Assembly (NCBI GenBank): GCA_001899175.1
Contig: MKVH01000015.1
Location: 1 to 64,000 of the forward strand
DNA length: 64,000 bases
Direction of reading: 5' to 3'
Source of the DNA: Candidatus Kapaibacterium thiocyanatum
GTDB lineage: Bacteria; Bacteroidota; Ignavibacteria; Kapaibacteriales; Kapaibacteriaceae
The position numbers were made by a program, and so were the translations under genes. The notes under the pieces were generated by a model. That model worked only from the letters and a program-made list of their open reading frames with translations. It did no database searches and was not told the DNA's origin. Below, piece after piece: positions 63,962-64,000 of this stretch. Each line of letters starts with the position of its first letter. Position 1 is the first letter of the stretch.

Positions 63962-64000
63962 TTACTTCACCGTTAAGCCGTTGAGGGCATTCTCGATATC
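63962..64000 (-). CDS. C-terminal end of an upstream gene, partial
   Basis: The minus strand enters the window with DIENALNGLTVK followed by TAA at 63964-63962. The stop is one base from the cupin ATG, as expected for a coupled operon gene. Twelve residues do not allow identification. Confidence 0.5.
   Translation of the reverse strand, partial: DIENALNGLTVK

Overview
The window reads as chromosomal DNA from a GC-rich member of the Bacteroidota/Chlorobiota (FCB) group, possibly a Kapabacteria-like lineage. Four proteins, one of them broken, end in type IX secretion (T9SS, por) sorting domains. Several genes are preceded by the Bacteroidota-type -7 element TAnnTTTG (21202, 34575, 37255, 46351). 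Families typical of that group (DUF3108, DUF3109, DUF4286, DUF4856, imelysin) are present. This placement is inferred from gene content; no rRNA is in the window.

1-30 kb. A very large exported protein runs off the left edge and is translationally coupled to a T9SS-sorted protein. A membrane-anchored methyltransferase follows. Then comes a four-gene iron-type operon on the minus strand (DUF4856 lipoprotein, imelysin, HTTM/gamma-carboxylase-like membrane protein, TonB receptor), whose promoter overlaps a 23-bp dyad. A decayed SDH_sah-type serine protease gene, an AsmA-like protein and a lone Y1-transposase-like gene follow. Next are housekeeping genes (class V aminotransferase, gcvT, rlpA, GDP-mannose pyrophosphorylase), a beta-barrel protein, a tRNA-Ile(CAU) with a terminator, and a tandem pair of T9SS-exported propeller-like paralogues, the first frameshifted. 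DUF2130, DUF3108 and LolA-like genes close this part.

30-45 kb. A 1366-residue multi-Ig T9SS surface protein, an M1 metallopeptidase, FluC, MscS, exported MsrA and an exported dienelactone hydrolase lead to an accessory two-gene module at 40.4-42.3 kb. The module is an ABC-type AAA ATPase overlapping a TOPRIM-like protein, a plausible defence system. DUF3109 and rpoN follow, then a short HTH-WCX regulator behind a 189-bp-period duplication of its leader.

45-64 kb. On the minus strand are nadC, adenine deaminase, a PIG-L deacetylase, an amino-acid permease, nadK, DUF1844 and pfkA. On the plus strand is a phosphate block: a porin O/P-type barrel, an inverted repeat, then pstS-pstC-pstA-pstB-phoU. 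It is followed by rfbA and an overlapping nhaA-DUF4286-ClC ion-transport operon. A tightly overlapping minus-strand group (cupin, thioesterase, 2Fe-2S ferredoxin) with a YjbR protein ends the window.

Most intergenic gaps are short and ATGA-type overlaps are common, so most genes probably sit in short operons. The parts that look most accessory or new are the AAA/TOPRIM-like pair, the duplicated regulator leader, the dyad-controlled iron operon, the PstC insertion and the paralogue pair with one perfectly conserved block.
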